Source: [Phialemoniopsis] sp. UDSM-2020
Lineage: Eukaryota; Ascomycota; Sordariomycetes; Thyridiales; Thyridiaceae
Assembly (NCBI GenBank): GCA_018873225.1
Contig: JAEILZ010000001.1
Span: 1,798,001 to 1,862,000 of the forward strand
Direction: 5' to 3'
Length of the DNA: 64,000 bases
Position 1 is the first letter of the stretch. Every line of letters starts with the position of its first letter. The position numbers and the translations under genes were made by a program. Below the pieces are notes generated by a model. It had not been told where the DNA came from. It made no database searches and saw nothing but the letters and a program-made list of their open reading frames with translations. Below, in pieces: positions 25,280-35,790 of the stretch.

Positions 25280-26712
25280 TGCGACGCACAGAACCGTGCC
25301 GGACGGCTTGCTGTCTAGCAATAGTGCTTCTCAAAATAGGAGAGCGGTACGCGATCAGAAGACCCAAAGGAGCACGGACAGGACACAGCAGTACTATATA
25401 TGGGGGGAGACTGTTCACAAGAGGGCTCTAGCCTCTCAGCCCAGACTGCTGGGTAGGCTAAACCCACGTCTGTTGATCGTCGTCTTGGACCAAGCAGTAA
25501 AGACGCCACCACAAGGAGTATGGGAGCTTGCACATGCACAGAGGCTGTCTGCAGGTCCCCCAGGAACCACTTGCCCTGCACACTGATAACACTAGAAAGG
25601 CCAAGCCACGGGCGAACGACGATGAGGCTATAGGCGCGAAGGAATAATAAAAGGCCTTGCGGTGTGCCGAAATTGATTGGCTGGCGCGACAAAACGGCTC
25701 ATAAGCGATAGAGCATGAAGTCGAGGTGTGTCACCAGTCGAGGTAGCCGATGGGATCAATGCGGCTCTGCGGACCTTTTCTCGCGCAGTTGGTCCACTTG
25801 AGCTTATCTGGACATTGTTTCCTGGTCAGGGAAAATGAGCTGGGGAGTTGCTGGAAGCCGAGGCCAACGAAGCGTATGAGACTGGGTGATGAGTCTGATC
25901 AATGTTGCTCATACGTCCTGACAGTAGCAAAGTGATAGGTGGAGCCAGGGATGCTTTTGGATAACGTATGCCTCTCCTTATGAGACTGATATTCGAATGA
26001 GATAAAGAGCTCAATGGGCCTGAGGGAGAATTCAAGCCTGCTAGTGTTGCATAATTTCGACACCCGCCTGCCTCTTGTTCGTGAGGCTCCGAGGCAGAAG
26101 TCCAATGGGTGACGCTTATTAGTTGTTTCGGATGGTTATCTGGCCTCATCAGCGAGTGGTGAAACACCTGGGCTTTGTGAGGATCTACCGCAGCAGGTTA
26201 TCTCTTCAAATCAGTAATAAGAGAAGAGGTGTGGTCTCCGGTCTGCCTGTGCTCGAAAGTCACGATAAGGACACAAACACGGCGTCAGGTCGCAGGAATG
26301 TGGCTTCGGGATCTTCTTTGTCCTCTGTCTGAGCCGTCGTGGGCTGTATCCGGAACCGACACATGAGGCACCAAACGCACGCAGCTGGAGAGAGGTAGTG
26401 ACCCCTGTTCTAGGCCCATTGCTGCTTGCGTTTTAGGCTATTTACAGCTGGGAACAGCCCTGTCAGCCCCTATCGGTGTTTACTTGTCCCACTACGGATT
26501 AGCGTCCTTCAGCACATTTCCCGTCTTGGACTTCTATTAACACACACCAAACACCAAAAATACCGGGGCCGACATTACTAAGTTGAAGCATCAAGCATCA
26601 ACTCATATCAGATTTCATCAACGGCACCTCCCGCTTCTGCTGAGTCTTATATCCTCTCTGAAGACCGATAGCCTCAAGAGTCATTGTTCTCTCATGAGAA
26701 CATGGCCGTGTC
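25280..26712. promoter_or_regulatory. Divergent intergenic region (OPT transporter / beta-ketoacyl synthase)
   Basis: These 1.4 kb contain the promoters of both neighbours. The longest ORFs are about 110-125 codons on the minus strand, lack domains and start on weak codons. No specific regulatory site is recognised. Confidence 0.5.
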
Positions 26713-28145
26713 ATGCAACGCCGCGTAGTTGTGACTGGGCTCGGAGCCATCACCCCTTTGGGGGTTGGCATCCGCCGTTCATGGCAACGCCTCCTTGACG
26801 GAGAGTCGGGCATCGCCAGTGTAGCGCACTTCGAGCCGCAGAGCAAATGGGCTGCACTGACCAGCACCGTGGCTGGCGTTGTCCCGACCACCGTCGAAGA
26901 GACCGGACATGAGGCCGGCCTGTGGCGGGCAACCGATTGGATGAGTACTGCGGAAGAGCGCCGCATGTCCAAATTTGCCCAATTTGCTGTGGCTGCATCC
27001 GAAATGGCTATGAAGGATGCTGGCTGGAGGCCGACCTCGCAAGCAGATCTCGAGGCTACGGGTGTCTGTCTTGGGAGCGGGATAGGCAACCTGGATGAGA
27101 TCTACAACACAAGTCTAGCATATGAGAACGACGTACGCGCTGCACCGCGATCCCCTAACACTTGTCCCTCCGTGCTAGAATCGTGAATACTGACAATTTA
27201 TTTCAGGGATACAAAAAGGTGTCGGCGTACTTCGTCCCCAAAATTCTCATCAATTTGGCTGCGGGTCATATCGCCATGAAGTACGGTTTTCAGGGGCCGA
27301 ATCACTCTGTGACCACAGCGTGCACGACAGGTGCCCACTCCATTGGAGATGCATCACGCTTCATTGCTTGTGGTGATGCCGATGTTATGATCGCGGGCGG
27401 ATCAGAGTCCTGCATTCATCCCCTAACATTTGCAGGCTTCGGCCGTTCCAGATCACTAGCCACTTCTTATAATGACGACCCTCCCGCTAGCTGTCGACCC
27501 TTCGACAAAGATAGGGCCGGTTTTGTCATCTCAGAAGGCGCCGCTACTGTTGTGCTGGAAGAGCTAGAACATGCCAAAGCACGCGGAGCTCGCATACTGG
27601 CTGAAGTCAGGGGTTACGGGTGCAGTGGCGATGCTTACCACATGACCGCACCTAGAGAGGATGGGAGAGGAGCATTCCTGGCGATGAGGCGGGCACTAAA
27701 GAATGCCGGGATCAGTCCCAAACAAGTGGACTACATTAATGCCCACGCAACGAGCACACCGATCGGGGATGCAGCCGAAGTTGCTGCTATCAAGTCATTG
27801 ATGCTTGGCGAAGAAGGCCTCTCGAGCGAGGGCGGAGTGACAGTCAGCAGCACAAAGGGGGCGATAGGGCATCTCCTTGGAGCTGCAGGTGCAATCGAGG
27901 CGGTCTTTTCGATTTTATCGATCGTCGATGTAAGTCAATCTCGCAGGCCAGGGCTATGAGATATGAGAACTAAGACTCTCTAGGATGTCGTCCCTCCAAC
28001 CCGAAATCTCCACTCGCCGAATGTCGAAGCGGACTTCAACTTCGTACCACACCATCCTCAAGAGAAAGAAGTGAACGTAGCTCTGTCGAACAGCTTTGGA
28101 TTTGGGGGGACCAATGCCAGCTTGGTGTTTTCAAAGTTCCGCTGA
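26713..28145 (+). CDS. cem1: Mitochondrial 3-oxoacyl-[ACP] synthase (KAS II / CEM1 type)
   Basis: Join 26713-27132, 27207-27929, 27984-28145; 434 residues, both introns in phase 0. The protein is a full-length FabF-type condensing enzyme. It has [14 protein letters not shown] at the N-terminus, the acyl-accepting Cys in TACTTGAHS (about C179), the two catalytic histidines in NAHATSTP (about H320) and [12 protein letters not shown] (about H362), and a Gly-rich [10 protein letters not shown] end. A single-domain enzyme in a fungus points to the type II mitochondrial fatty-acid pathway, which makes octanoyl-ACP for lipoic acid and longer acyl-ACPs, as for yeast Cem1. The open frame offers almost no presequence before the catalytic fold, so targeting may rely on the first residues (MQRR) or on an unseen upstream exon. 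Confidence 0.92.
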
Positions 28146-28482
28146 GCAGCGGGTTTTCCATCCTGGAATCGACCACAACCGCCAATATCATAAAACTTGT
28201 AGAAACACCCCTGTAAAATAGTACATCAGGATAATACCCTCGTCAATATTTTATAATAGATTTCAGCATTCTACTATTATGATCGTGACTGTTGTCTTCA
28301 ATCATTCATGTTCACATGTAATTTAAGGTTGGCGCAAGCGCATTTACTTTTCACCGACACGCCAATTAGCGTCGCCTCCATGACGCGAATATTCTGACCC
28401 CAGTCGCAAAAGTTCAAGCGGCAGAGCTTCAGTGTCCCCTTCTCTCGTCACAATCCCGAGAGTGTGACAGTAACCCACCACA
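28146..28482. other. Intergenic spacer (beta-ketoacyl synthase 3' end / CBP3 promoter)
   Basis: 337 bp between two genes on the same strand. It is AT-rich in its first half, consistent with a 3' untranslated region. No further feature is seen. Confidence 0.5.
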
Positions 28483-29512
28483 ATGGCTTGTCGAAGCTGC
28501 AGGACATCGTTCGACCTCCTCACGGGACTTGTCGGGCCTGCTCCCGCCCGTAGAGCATCCAATGCCCTCCTGCGCAACAGCAGATCCTCCCGCGTTCTCT
28601 CCGTCCAGTCCCGGAGCTTACACCAGACGCAGCGACGCAGCGAAAATGACGTGCCAAAACCGGCCGCCCCCGAACAGCCCAGGTCTGGTGTGATGGACAG
28701 CATATCGGGCGCTGCGGCGAGGATAATGCAGAGGACGGCCGAGCCGTACCGGGTCTACGGCATGACGGACCAGCTTTACAAGAGCTGCTCGAAGCAAGCG
28801 GCGTACAAGATTTCTAAGGAGGACCGCAAGAACGGCACAGTGGCGACGACGGAAGACGGCGAGGAGATTGGTGTTGGCGGCGGCACATGGCACGATGGTG
28901 AGTCTTACTCCTCTTGAAGACAAATACTCTCACATCGGAGACTGACAATGGTGGCGCAACCCCTAAACAGACTTCGGCCTCCCCGCAAGCTTCAGCACCT
29001 GGTCGCAAGTGACCATGCTGCACATGTACCTCATCGTAACGCGCCTCCGCTGCCTCGAGAAGGAAGGGTACCTCCACTGGCAGGCCCAGCTCGTCGACCA
29101 CTTCTTCCACGAGGCCGAGGACAAGATGGACCTGGTGCACAACATCTCGTCGCGCAGCATACGGCAGCGCTACCTCAAGGACCTCTTCCACGAGTGGCGC
29201 GGGCTCATCCTGGCCTACGACGAGGGAGTCGTCAAGGGCGACGCCGTGCTCGCGGCCGCCGTGTGGCGGAACCTGTTCAAGGCGCGCGAGGACGTCGACC
29301 TGCGCTCGGTGGCGGCCATCGTCAGCTGGATGCGCCACTCGCAGCGCCAGCTCGACCAGATGGAGGACGCCGCCATCATGTTCCACGGCACGTCGGCGTT
29401 CAAGTTTCCGGCCAAGGGTGAACTGCTCTTGGTCGACAGGCCCAGCAAGGGTCTGGACGGACCGTTGGCTTCGCAGCTGCCTCAAGAGGTCTCTGCAAGC
29501 ACCGTCGCTTAG
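28483..29512 (+). CDS. cbp3: Ubiquinol-cytochrome c chaperone Cbp3
   Basis: Join 28483-28897, 28971-29512; 318 residues. The 73-bp intron starts GTGAGT and ends AACAG, joining TWHD to DFGLP. The N-terminal 70 residues are rich in Arg, Ser and Ala and end in a HQTQRR-type stretch, a mitochondrial presequence. From about residue 125 the ubiquinol-cytochrome c chaperone domain follows (FSTWSQVTMLHMYLIVTRLR, QLVDHFFHEAEDKM, IRQRYLKDLF). With Cbp6, yeast Cbp3 binds mitochondrial ribosomes and newly made cytochrome b and helps to assemble respiratory complex III. It is convergent with the dihydrofolate reductase gene, 209 bp apart. Confidence 0.93.
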
Positions 29513-29721
29513 GTGGGCACCCGACGATGAGATTGTACGAATGTGTATGAATTAGGGCAAAAGAGAAAAGCCATGTAGTATATTGCATCAACAAGTGGGG
29601 TTTGGAGGTGTTCATAGACGGTGTGCTTTTGGCTAAGAAAACAGCCTCCTTTGTACAAATTGTTCTTACATACCTCATCAAGCATGCACAAAAGTACATA
29701 ATACACACTATAATGCCCTCT

Positions 29722-30205
29722 CTAATCTACCTTCTCCCACATCTGGAACTCGTACTGTGTGTCGTTCTCGACCTGCACGCCCCCCGCGACCTCCTCGCCG
29801 GCCCACGCATCGAGCTCCTCCTTGCTCCTCCGCACCCACCTGTCTCCTCCCGGCTGCTGCCCGTCGCCATCCCGCAGCGCCAGGGGAAACTGCGTGTCGC
29901 ACTCAAAGTCCGTCAGCACCCTCGTCAGCAGCACGCGCCGCGCCTCCGGCAGCTTGAGCGACGAGGCGTAGATCTGCCCGCCGCCGATGACGAAGACGCG
30001 GCCCACGGCGCCCGACGCCGCGCGCGGCCGCAGCAGATCGAGCGCCTGCTCCAGCGAGCCGGCGCGCAGGGGCTGCGCCGCCTTCGATGGGTCCTCCTCC
30101 TCCTCCTTGGCGGCAGCCTCGCTACCGCCGGCGGCGGCAGCAAAGGAGCAGCTGATGACAACGTTGAGCCGGTCCTTGAGCGGGCGGAAGCGCGGCGGTA
30201 TGCTG

Positions 30206-30238
<33 letters not shown>

Positions 30239-30536
30239 ATGGCGGCCGGCGCCGGCGCCGGGGAGGATTGTGTCTTCTGTAGAGAACTTGTTTAGCACAC
30301 AGAGGGATTGGTTCTGGTTGACAGAGCGGGCTGTGTAAACTAACCTGGGCGGGGAGACGCTTGGTGATGCGGGCAAAGTAGGCCATCTCCTTCTTGAGGC
30401 CCGTCCACGGCAGCGTGCCGCGCAGACCGATGCCCATGTCCCGCGTTGCGGCGACGATGAGGGTGAGCTCGAGGGGTACTGGCGGCATGGCGATTGACTG
30501 TGCTTCTGTCGTTGAAGGGGTGGCGTCCGCTGGCAT
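29722..30536 (-). CDS. dfr1: Dihydrofolate reductase
   Basis: Join complement(29722-30276, 30345-30536); 248 residues from the first ATG. A second ATG 48 bp downstream, just before PPVPLELTLIVAA, gives a length nearer the family norm. The 68-bp intron starts GTTAGT and ends CTACAG. Motifs in order are LTLIVAATRDMGIG, LPWTGLKKEMAYF with the substrate-binding acidic residue (E), NAVIMGRKTWDSIP for NADPH, and VFVIGGGQIYASSL. It reduces 7,8-dihydrofolate to tetrahydrofolate for thymidylate and purine synthesis in the cytosol. Oddities are a Pro/Ala-rich hinge right after the intron (SSPAPAPAA) and an Ala/Gly/Glu-rich insertion of about 25 residues with EEEEDPSK after NVVISCSF. Confidence 0.95.
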
Positions 30537-31019
30537 CTTGCTACCAGGCAGGAGTGGTTTACCAGCAGTGTTTTTCGGGCCCAAAGACTCCAAGAGAACA
30601 CGAGGAAAAAGATTGAGAACGCCGATTTGATTTCACAAACTACGGAACTTTATTCACTTTGTACGGGGTGAATCGTCAAGGTCATTGAGGAAAATGGCTG
30701 TAAAGGGAAGTTCATTCAATTAGACGCGCTTTTCGAAGCCCCACGTCAGACACGCGCCGTCTTTTAAGTCTCTCTTTTAAAGATCAATGTGTCGAAACCG
30801 AAGCAGCAGACGATTAAGCTGAACCGGATTTAATTCAGTTTTCCAGCTGTACATTGTATATAACAAGCTATTTGTCTGCTCGTGTTGCTCTATTGTCATT
30901 GTTCTTCTCTCAAGAGGCTGTACTTTTCGAAAATCAAGTCTGCACCACAAGGCTTTGTACCCATTTTGTGTGCCAATACCAGATGCTGTATCCAACGACA
31001 CAACTGAAGCGATTCAACT
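30537..31019. other. Intergenic spacer (DHFR promoter / YPP1-like 3' end)
   Basis: 483 bp between two minus-strand genes. A TTG-led open frame extends the DHFR frame upstream without an ATG. No other feature is evident. Confidence 0.5.
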
Positions 31020-34000
31020 TCATAGCACATAGCCGCTCGTACCGACACACTCCCATTCTCGAACAGCCATGCCCTCCTCGAGCTCCACGCACCACCAGAG
31101 CACTTCCTTTGCCCTGTCCAGCTGGTCACTCTCTTCGTAAGCTCGAGCAAGCGCAAACCACGCTTCCGAGTAATTCCAGCCAGTGCCTAGCTTTGTTAGG
31201 CCCGAAAGCAGGGCATGAGCACGGTCTCGTGCTGCCAGCCTGTCCATGGGTGGGAACGACTTTGCTTTGTATGGCGGGGGCAGTTCGCTCGTGGATTTGG
31301 GCTTGTCCGTCTTCCACTCGCCGTCGTCGTCATTGAACAGGGCTTCCTTGATGCCCTCTTTTGTTTCTCTTGACTGCGTCTTGCTGAGACCGAGGGGTGC
31401 CGTGGGCAATGGCGACTGTGCTGCCTTCTTTGGCTTGCGCGCGATTTCAGACTTAGGTAAAAGGCTTTCAGACATTTGCATCGCGGGAGCCGAACCATCC
31501 GCGAGTTTCATCGCTGGGATCACCGGTGGTGGGAGCACATTCTCGCAGTATATGTCCAACAGGACGTTGGACAGGCCGACGATGGCGGCTGGGTGGTTGG
31601 GAAAGTGCGCCAGTGCCTTTTCAAACTCGCTGCGAGCCACAAACACAAGGTCCCTTGCCAGGGAGAGTTGGCCCATCTAGGTTCAGATTGTCAGCGTCTT
31701 GCTTTGACGTACTACAATAAAGTTATACTTACCTCGGCCAACACGTCTCCCCACAGCTCATCGACGCATTTCTTACCGCCCCAGCCAACTCGCCTCAGCG
31801 CCGCCGAGTCGGGCGACTCCTTGCTGATCTCGGTTTCGAGAACCTGGACCAGCTTCTGGGCTTCCACTACGGCCTTAGTGGCTTCATCGAGCATCTCAGC
31901 CTTGCGGTAGAACTGAGCAATCATAAGCCAAACTTTAACGAGGATTGCGCCCCTTCGTCTCTTATTGTGCTCCTTTGAGAACTGAACAAGCGGTAAGAGA
32001 CTGGAGGAGGACTCTACGCTGTCCAGTGCAAGCTCCCCACCCTCTGATGTTCGTGATTTGGACGAGGTATAAGAGTCCATATGGGAAAGGTGCCTCTTCA
32101 TAGACACGGGTGGTCCTCCGGAAGCTTGGCGTCGGTTGGCGAATTGGAAAAAGTCTAGGCCTTGGTAACTATCGCCGACGGGCGTGAAATAGCTCTCTCC
32201 GTCGACCACTGTCGGCTGATGCGGTACAGCGCCGATGCTCGAGGCGCGTCGTCGGCCTCCGCTGCTGTCACGCTTACGAAGGCTGCTTCTCTTATGAGAC
32301 TGGCTCCGGCGATCATTGTAGCCAGCAGACGTCTGCGCACGTCCGGCCTCGTCTATGCTTCCATTTTCCCTCGTTACCTGGATTGTCGGCGCTTGAGTGC
32401 TCGCGATTGTCTGCATTGTGGTCGGCCGCGATGCCCCTGGGCCGGACTTCTCGTTGTTGCTGATGATGCTTGTGCGCCTGGTTCCTGGTCGACCGGACCT
32501 CTCAGAGCTTCTACCAAAAATGCTTCCCTTGATGCTCCTCAACGTTCCGGCCGAGCTCTTTGGCACTTCTGTCGCCGTTGTCTTGGGGGCGGCCAGGGTC
32601 ACCCTGGGCTGAAGGTCCCCGAAGAGTCGGTTAAAGAGGCTCAGCAGCTCTGAACTAGCATTGACGGCAGTGGTAGGGCCCTCCATGACCTCGAGCAAGG
32701 TAAGTTGGGTCATTTTGACCTCCAAGATACCCTCCTTCTCGAAGTCATCCATGTCATCGACAACTCCCCTGCTGCCCTCGTGCGCCTTTCCGTTTGTCTC
32801 TTCTGCCTCGTTGAGGTGGTCACTTCGGTACAGCTGTTCGTTGCCGAACAAGATTGTTGGGTCTTTGAACTGCTCAAGTGCGCCTTCACAAGCCCTGGCA
32901 GCCATAATGTAGTCTTGTTTCGCGCTGAGAAGAAGCGAGAGCAGGTGCCAGAGTGGAATCAGAGACCGCTCTTTCCAACACCGCCCATGAAGGATCTCCA
33001 AGCCCTCGCCAGATGATTTATTCGCAAGAAGTGCGGTTTTGACAAGCTCGATGGCAGTAGGTAGTTCACGCTGCTCCGCGAGAAGCACTGCGAGGGCGAA
33101 CATGCTTCTCAAGTCAGCAACTCGACCGTACTCAGGAGACAGCGATCTTCGAAGGCAACTGATTGCTTTAGAGCGGATGTCTACCCGCATTGACGAGTCG
33201 TATGTCACACGAGCCCATTGAGCATGGGCGAGACCAAGAGCTTGCCAAGCAAGGGCTTCGACTCGGGGAGGGAAAGATTGGGCCGAATTTGTCAAAGGTA
33301 TGCTTCCTTCATCCAGTGCCAGGGGGTGCGTCTCGGGCTTGGCACTCAGTTTCTGCAGAGTTTGTTCTAGCTCCCCGCTCAGCTCTCGTGCCTTTTCAGC
33401 TGCCTGCCTGTCTCCATAACGACACAAAGCATTGATGCATGTCGAAATAGTCTCTATCAGAGTTGCATCATCGTCCAAACTTGGCTCTGGGTGGCCAGTC
33501 TTTGCAACTCGAGCTTTGCCTTTCTTGATCAGGCCCAGGTACGAGTCGAATGCTTTAAAAGCCAGATCGAATTCGGCCACCGAGAGATGAACCGTAAAAA
33601 GATGGCGTAGAATAGAGGTTGAATGGTATGTCTTCATGGAAGCTCTGTAGAGTATATCGAGGACTCCCCGGCTCAGGGTCTCCTTTCCTCCCTGGCCCAG
33701 ATCCTGGTCTACCCAGCCTCGTCCGCTGAGTATGGTCCAGTTTCTGACGACAAGATTGGTGAACGTCTCGACCTCTTCCCTTTCTTCATCGGCTCTAGGA
33801 AATTCCGTCTCTTTCAATAGCAGAGATTCGTACGCGGACTCGACTTTCTTGAGCTCAATGCGCAGCTGATTCCGTGCCGAAGAATCGTTCGATATGTTGG
33901 TAACGTGGCCGGTCGGGAAGGGCAAATCACTCTGCAGTATCGTAGAAAGAGCCGAATAATATTCGAACCATATCCTCCTACGAGAGACGGAACCGCGGAA

Positions 34001-34870
34001 TCCGTACCCCCCGGGTAGTGCAGCTCCCTTAGAAGCTTCCCAATACTTTGCCCACGATCTGTAGCCCGCTAAGCAATTTGCATCCTCGAGACTTGTCTCC
34101 TCTAGCTCCACCGTCCGGCTGGAGAGCATGCAGAACTCGGTCAGAAACAGCTCCGACCAGTAACGTGGCTGTTTCTTGGCTTGCGGTCCGCCCCATGCAC
34201 TGGAAAGGGCCGGCAGGCCCTCTTCGAAGACTGCCAGAGCTTCTTGTCTCTGGCCGTTGCGCGCTAAGCAGTTGGCCTTGAGATATGCCGACTTCATCGC
34301 ACAGACTCTGGTCCATTCTGACACTTTATCAGGGTTCTCCGTCAGGGTGTTGTCTTGCTCAAAGCCCTTCGGTAAGCGGACAGCCGCAAGACTGTACTCG
34401 CCCACTACCCAATGCAGCCACCCAACGCAGACCTGGGCCTGAAACCTATCCTCAAGGTGGTCCGTCTCGCCATCGACGACAGAGAGTAGTTTCGGCAGTA
34501 GACTGGAGGCATCGAGATCCTTGGCGGAGATAGCGGAGGAAGATTTCTCGGCGACTGGCAAACTTTGGGTCGCTTTCTCGATTGCGACCTCCGTTTCGGC
34601 AGTCAAAACGAGGCCTATATCGCCTGTGTGTCAGCTAGAGAGCCTGGAAGTATCCAGGGTATCAACTCACAGGCTCTTGCAGGAGCATGCTTCTTAATCT
34701 TGCGGACGAGCTCGGGGACCGCCTCCCAGTTGCCATTACACCGCGCGGAGTCCAGTTGCGAGATATACTGCGCAGCTTTGGCAGGATCGTGCTGTACAGA
34801 ATGACGTGAGTTAGTACATGAAAGCAAGGCTCTCATACAATTACGCAAGGCCATGTTGCCCACCTTCATC
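31020..34870 (-). CDS. TPR-repeat cargo-transport protein, YPP1 family
   Basis: Likely join complement(31020-31676, 31733-34614, 34671-34791) plus a tiny first exon near 34868-34873. About 1221 residues. The three long exons fuse in frame: ARA-C-LVLTAETE across a 55-bp intron (GTGAGT...ATATAG) and VLAE-MGQLSL across a 56-bp one. Repeated helix pairs of TPR type appear throughout (CVGWLHWVVGEYSLAAVR, AYLKANCLARNGQRQEALAVFEEGL, EVLWWCVELEEG). A Ser/Arg-rich disordered insert lies at about residues 730-900. The layout fits fungal Ypp1-like proteins; yeast Ypp1 recruits the PI4-kinase Stt4 to plasma-membrane patches. Exon 1 is uncertain: ATGAAG|GTGGGC gives just Met-Lys and keeps the frame, with a clear CTAAC branch and CTGTACAG acceptor before 34791. 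Confidence 0.78.
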
Positions 34871-34873
34871 TTG

Positions 34874-35790
34874 GACAGTGTTCAGTGGAAATATTAGGGG
34901 TCGGTCAGGGTATTAAATAGGTGGTCAACGCTGTCGCAAACAAGGTGCGCAAAAGTTCTCAAAAGGACGCAGAGTGCTATTGACAGAGTAGCAGCTGCAC
35001 AATGAGGCAGGCAGCCCTCATTCTCGTCGCAAGCGCCTTGTTTGCAAAAAACGCTGTGCTGTCGCGATGATCGAGTAGGAAGCTGGGAACGTCAGCGTCA
35101 CTTTTAATCTGGAAGCCACCGGCGCGGTGAGAGCTAGCCTCAATTCAAGCTGCATCGAGTGGGCGAGTGGGCACGCTAGGCCGCCCTCCAAGCGCAAAGG
35201 AACGGGATCTCACAGGGGCGAGGCAGCGCTGATTGGCGTCATCCACCCTGCGACACAGCGCTGCCCTCGCCATTGGCTCAGCACGTGCAACGGTTGCCAA
35301 CCCAGTAGCGCAGCCTAGAAGCCGCTAAGAAAAAGCACCAGTCACACCGATAAGAGCTTCAAGATTTTGATATGAAATTTTTCGAGATCTCGTCTTAAAG
35401 AGAGAACAAGAACCCGGCAGCTTCGACTTTTGATGGTATACGAGGGTTACTAAATGATGATGAGAAATTACCTCGAGTAATCTCAAAGCCATCACTTTAT
35501 CGAGTCCATTGGATACGGATCACGGAGGCTCTAAAGGCTTTGCAGCGTACGTCCCTCTTCGTCCTGGTGTACAAAGGTGGCAAGGGTAAATAAGACGTCC
35601 TTGCGAGGTATTGACCTGTGCGGCGTTGGGTAGTGGGTTAACCCTCTTCCCAGCAGTCGATACCTAACAGGGGGATCGAAATTCCAGCCTGCAACCTTCG
35701 TAAGCCACAGACGTGACCTTGAACACTGGTCACTACGACAGCCTACAGGATCAACTCAACTGAGGGCTTGTGAGCACAGTGCAAGGCATC
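34874..35790. promoter_or_regulatory. Divergent promoter region (YPP1-like / RIX1)
   Basis: About 0.9 kb between divergent genes. It holds an imperfect hairpin at 35607-35664, listed separately, and a short ATTAC...GTAAT inverted repeat near 35468. No ORF of note is present. Confidence 0.5.
35607..35664. other. Imperfect 58-nt hairpin upstream of RIX1
   Basis: Outer arms GGTATTGAC (35607-35615) and GTCGATACC (35656-35664) pair with one G-T. Inside, GTTGGGTAGTGGGTT pairs with AACCCTCTTCCCAGC at 12 of 15 positions, closing on the palindrome GGGTTAACCC. It ends 126 bp before the RIX1 ATG. It could fold in the 5' leader RNA, or as DNA be a binding site. It does not fit a tRNA. Confidence 0.55.

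Noticed and set aside
25315..26167. Minus-strand ORFs of 113 and 125 codons upstream of the OPT gene
   Set aside because: Promoter-region ORFs lacking domains and good start contexts.
35605..35690. tRNA-like signals (GGGTAGTGGGTTAACC and GGATCGAAATTCC)
   Set aside because: No acceptor or anticodon stem can be drawn and the T-loop has an extra base; the hairpin reading explains the sequence better.
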